Shown here: piece by piece, positions 5,313 to 6,568 of the stretch
Position numbering within the stretch: position 1 is the first letter of the stretch
Layout: the number at the start of each line of letters is the position of its first letter
From: Syntrophomonadaceae bacterium
GTDB lineage: Bacteria > Bacillota > Dethiobacteria > DTU022
DNA length: 6,568 bases
Reading direction: 5' to 3'
Assembly: GCA_003553305.1 (NCBI GenBank)
Contig: PWEB01000278.1
Location: 1 to 6,568 of the forward strand
Notes under the pieces: model-generated
The model's database searches: none
What the model was told of the DNA's origin: nothing
Seen by the model: only the letters and a program-made list of their open reading frames with translations
Program-made: the position numbers and the translations under genes

Positions 5313-6568
5313 GTGGATATAATCAGTATGGGTCTGGAAAACAAAATTAAAAAGGAAGGCCCCCTGGCGCAGAGGATGCGTCCGGATAAAATTGAACAAT
5401 TTACCGGTCAGGATCAGATTCTTGGCGAGGGAAAACCGCTTCGTCAAATAATCACCACTGATCAACTGGTCTCAATGATATTTTACGGCCCCCCGGGTAC
5501 CGGCAAAACAAGCCTGGCCCGGATCATCGCTTCAATCAGTAAGGCCTCCTTTACCCAGCTCAATGCGGTTGCAGCCGGAGTTAAAGACGTGCGCCTGGTC
5601 ATTGAACAGGCCCGTGAAAGCTGGTCACTCTATAATCAGCGCACGGTCCTTTTTATTGATGAAATCCATCGTTTTAACAAGGCCCAGCAGGATGTCCTAT
5701 TGTCAGCAGTCGAGCAGGGCACTATTATATTTATCGGAGCGACTACCGAAAATCCTTTTTTCTATCTTACCGGGCCTCTGCTTTCAAGAACCCGGCTTTT
5801 TGTTTTTGAAGCGCTGCAGAAAAGTGATGTTATTATTTTACTGCGTAAAGCCTTAAACAATTCCGAACAGGGCCTGGGCAAACTTCCACTCGAGGTTGAT
5901 CCAGAAGCCCTGGAGTATTTAGCGGAACAGGCTGACGGTGATGCGAGAGTGGCTTTAAATGCCCTGGAAATGGCTGTGCTCTCAACACAAGAGCAGGAAG
6001 GGATAACAAAGATTACCCTGGAAACAGCCGCCGCAGCAATGCAAAAAAGACTGCTCTCCTATGACCGGCAGGGCGATAATCATTACGATATGGCTTCAGC
6101 CTTGATTAAATCGATTCGCGGTTCTGATCCCGATGCTGCTCTCTACTGGATGGCCCGGATGATTAAGGGCGGTGAAGATCCGCTTTTTATTGCCAGGCGC
6201 CTGATCATCAGCGCTGCTGAAGATATCGGCAATGCTGACCCGCAGGCCCTTCCTTTAGCTGTATCAGCGGCCCAGGCAGTTCAGATCATCGGTCTGCCGG
6301 AAGGAAGGATCCCCCTTGCCCAGGCGGCAGCTTACCTGGCCGGGGCTCCCAAAAGCAATGCCAGTTACCTGGCTATAAACGAGGCGATGCAGCTGGTAGA
6401 AGATGAACAAAATCAGCCGGTGCCTGCACATTTGAAAGACAGCAGTTATCGTGGTTCTGAACGGCTTGGCCATGGAAAGAACTATCGCTACCCCCATGAT
6501 TATCCCGGGCACTATATCGAGCAGGAATATCTGCCGCCCGGTATTAGCGGCCAACAATTTTACCGCCC
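5313..6568 (+). CDS. rarA: Replication-associated recombination protein A (RarA/MgsA), AAA+ ATPase, 3' end outside window
   Basis: RarA (MgsA, the homologue of eukaryotic WRNIP1/Mgs1) is a tetrameric clamp-loader-like AAA+ ATPase that acts at stalled replication forks and interacts with SSB. The frame is open for 418 codons and runs off the window. Family length is roughly 430-450, so only the extreme C-terminus is missing. Motifs are P-L-A-Q-R-M-R-P near 17-24, G-Q near 32, Walker A G-P-P-G-T-G-K-T (59-66), Walker B V-L-F-I-D-E-I-H-R-F-N (112-122), sensor 1 G-A-T-T-E-N-P (142-148) and the arginine finger in L-L-S-R-T-R (156-161). These are followed by sensor 2 in D-G-D-A-R (208-212), and by the C-terminal tetramerisation domain with Y-D-M-A-S-A-L-I-K-S-I-R-G-S-D-P-D-A-A (258-276) and R-R-L-I-I-S-A-A-E-D-I-G (295-306). 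GTG 5313 is preferred over ATG 5328 for its ribosome-binding site and family N-terminus. Confidence 0.95.
   Translation, partial: MDIISMGLENKIKKEGPLAQRMRPDKIEQFTGQDQILGEGKPLRQIITTDQLVSMIFYGPPGTGKTSLARIIASISKASFTQLNAVAAGVKDVRLVIEQARESWSLYNQRTVLFIDEIHRFNKAQQDVLLSAVEQGTIIFIGATTENPFFYLTGPLLSRTRLFVFEALQKSDVIILLRKALNNSEQGLGKLPLEVDPEALEYLAEQADGDARVALNALEMAVLSTQEQEGITKITLETAAAAMQKRLLSYDRQGDNHYDMASALIKSIRGSDPDAALYWMARMIKGGEDPLFIARRLIISAAEDIGNADPQALPLAVSAAQAVQIIGLPEGRIPLAQAAAYLAGAPKSNASYLAINEAMQLVEDEQNQPVPAHLKDSSYRGSERLGHGKNYRYPHDYPGHYIEQEYLPPGISGQQFYR

Noticed and set aside
5318..5323. Perfect TATAAT hexamer
   Set aside because: It lies inside the preferred rarA coding start and has no -35-like hexamer at the right distance (GGTGGT at 17 nt), so it is a chance match.
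5563..5856. 97-residue plus-strand open frame in another frame inside rarA
   Set aside because: It overlaps the Walker B, sensor 1 and arginine-finger coding region of rarA in a different frame and resembles no family.
6264..6557. 97-residue minus-strand open frame opposite the end of rarA
   Set aside because: The plus-strand frame is clearly RarA's conserved C-terminal domain; the antisense frame shows no recognisable domain and no start signal.
1280..6568. A novel system built from the two AAA+ ATPases RuvB and RarA
   Set aside because: Both are standard housekeeping repair proteins with all expected motifs; they lie in separate transcription units divided by a probable terminator, with no accessory or unknown gene linking them.

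Overview
This window is a conserved bacterial housekeeping cluster, all on the + strand, most like those of the Clostridia side of the Firmicutes (the Peptococcaceae/Desulfotomaculum/Moorella-like gene order yebC-ruvC-ruvA-ruvB-DUF2905-queA-tgt-yajC). That assignment rests on gene order, purine-rich Shine-Dalgarno sites, frequent GTG/TTG starts and remembered family sequences. No search was run, so anything below class is a guess.

Layout: the last 34 codons of a YebC/TACO1-type protein (to 107); ruvC (143-643); ruvA (644-1252), interrupted by one in-frame TAA at 959-961; ruvB (1280-2302); a small two-helix DUF2905 membrane protein (2383-2601); queA (2659-3693); tgt (3751-4887); yajC (4887-5171); a 141-bp intergenic region with a strong hairpin and a T-tract; and rarA/mgsA (5313 to the window end, missing only its extreme C-terminus). 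rarA has no stop codon inside the window.

The genes serve three jobs. RuvA, RuvB and RuvC bind, branch-migrate and cut Holliday junctions. RarA is a related AAA+ clamp-loader-like ATPase that acts at stalled forks. QueA and Tgt work in one pathway: Tgt inserts preQ1 at position 34 of GUN-anticodon tRNAs, and QueA then builds epoxyqueuosine on it. YajC is the small accessory membrane subunit of the Sec translocon.

The clearest anomaly is ruvA. The frame is open and RuvA-like on both sides of a single TAA, and the combined length (203 codons including the internal stop, before the terminal stop) is normal for RuvA. It is therefore a point nonsense change, a sequence error, or, much less likely, readthrough. 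Secondary points are a tgt gene with a consensus -35 box just upstream but no convincing Shine-Dalgarno site, and several small intergenic hairpins. I see no mobile element, CRISPR array, tRNA or rRNA gene, toxin-antitoxin pair or defence gene, and no evidence for an undescribed system.
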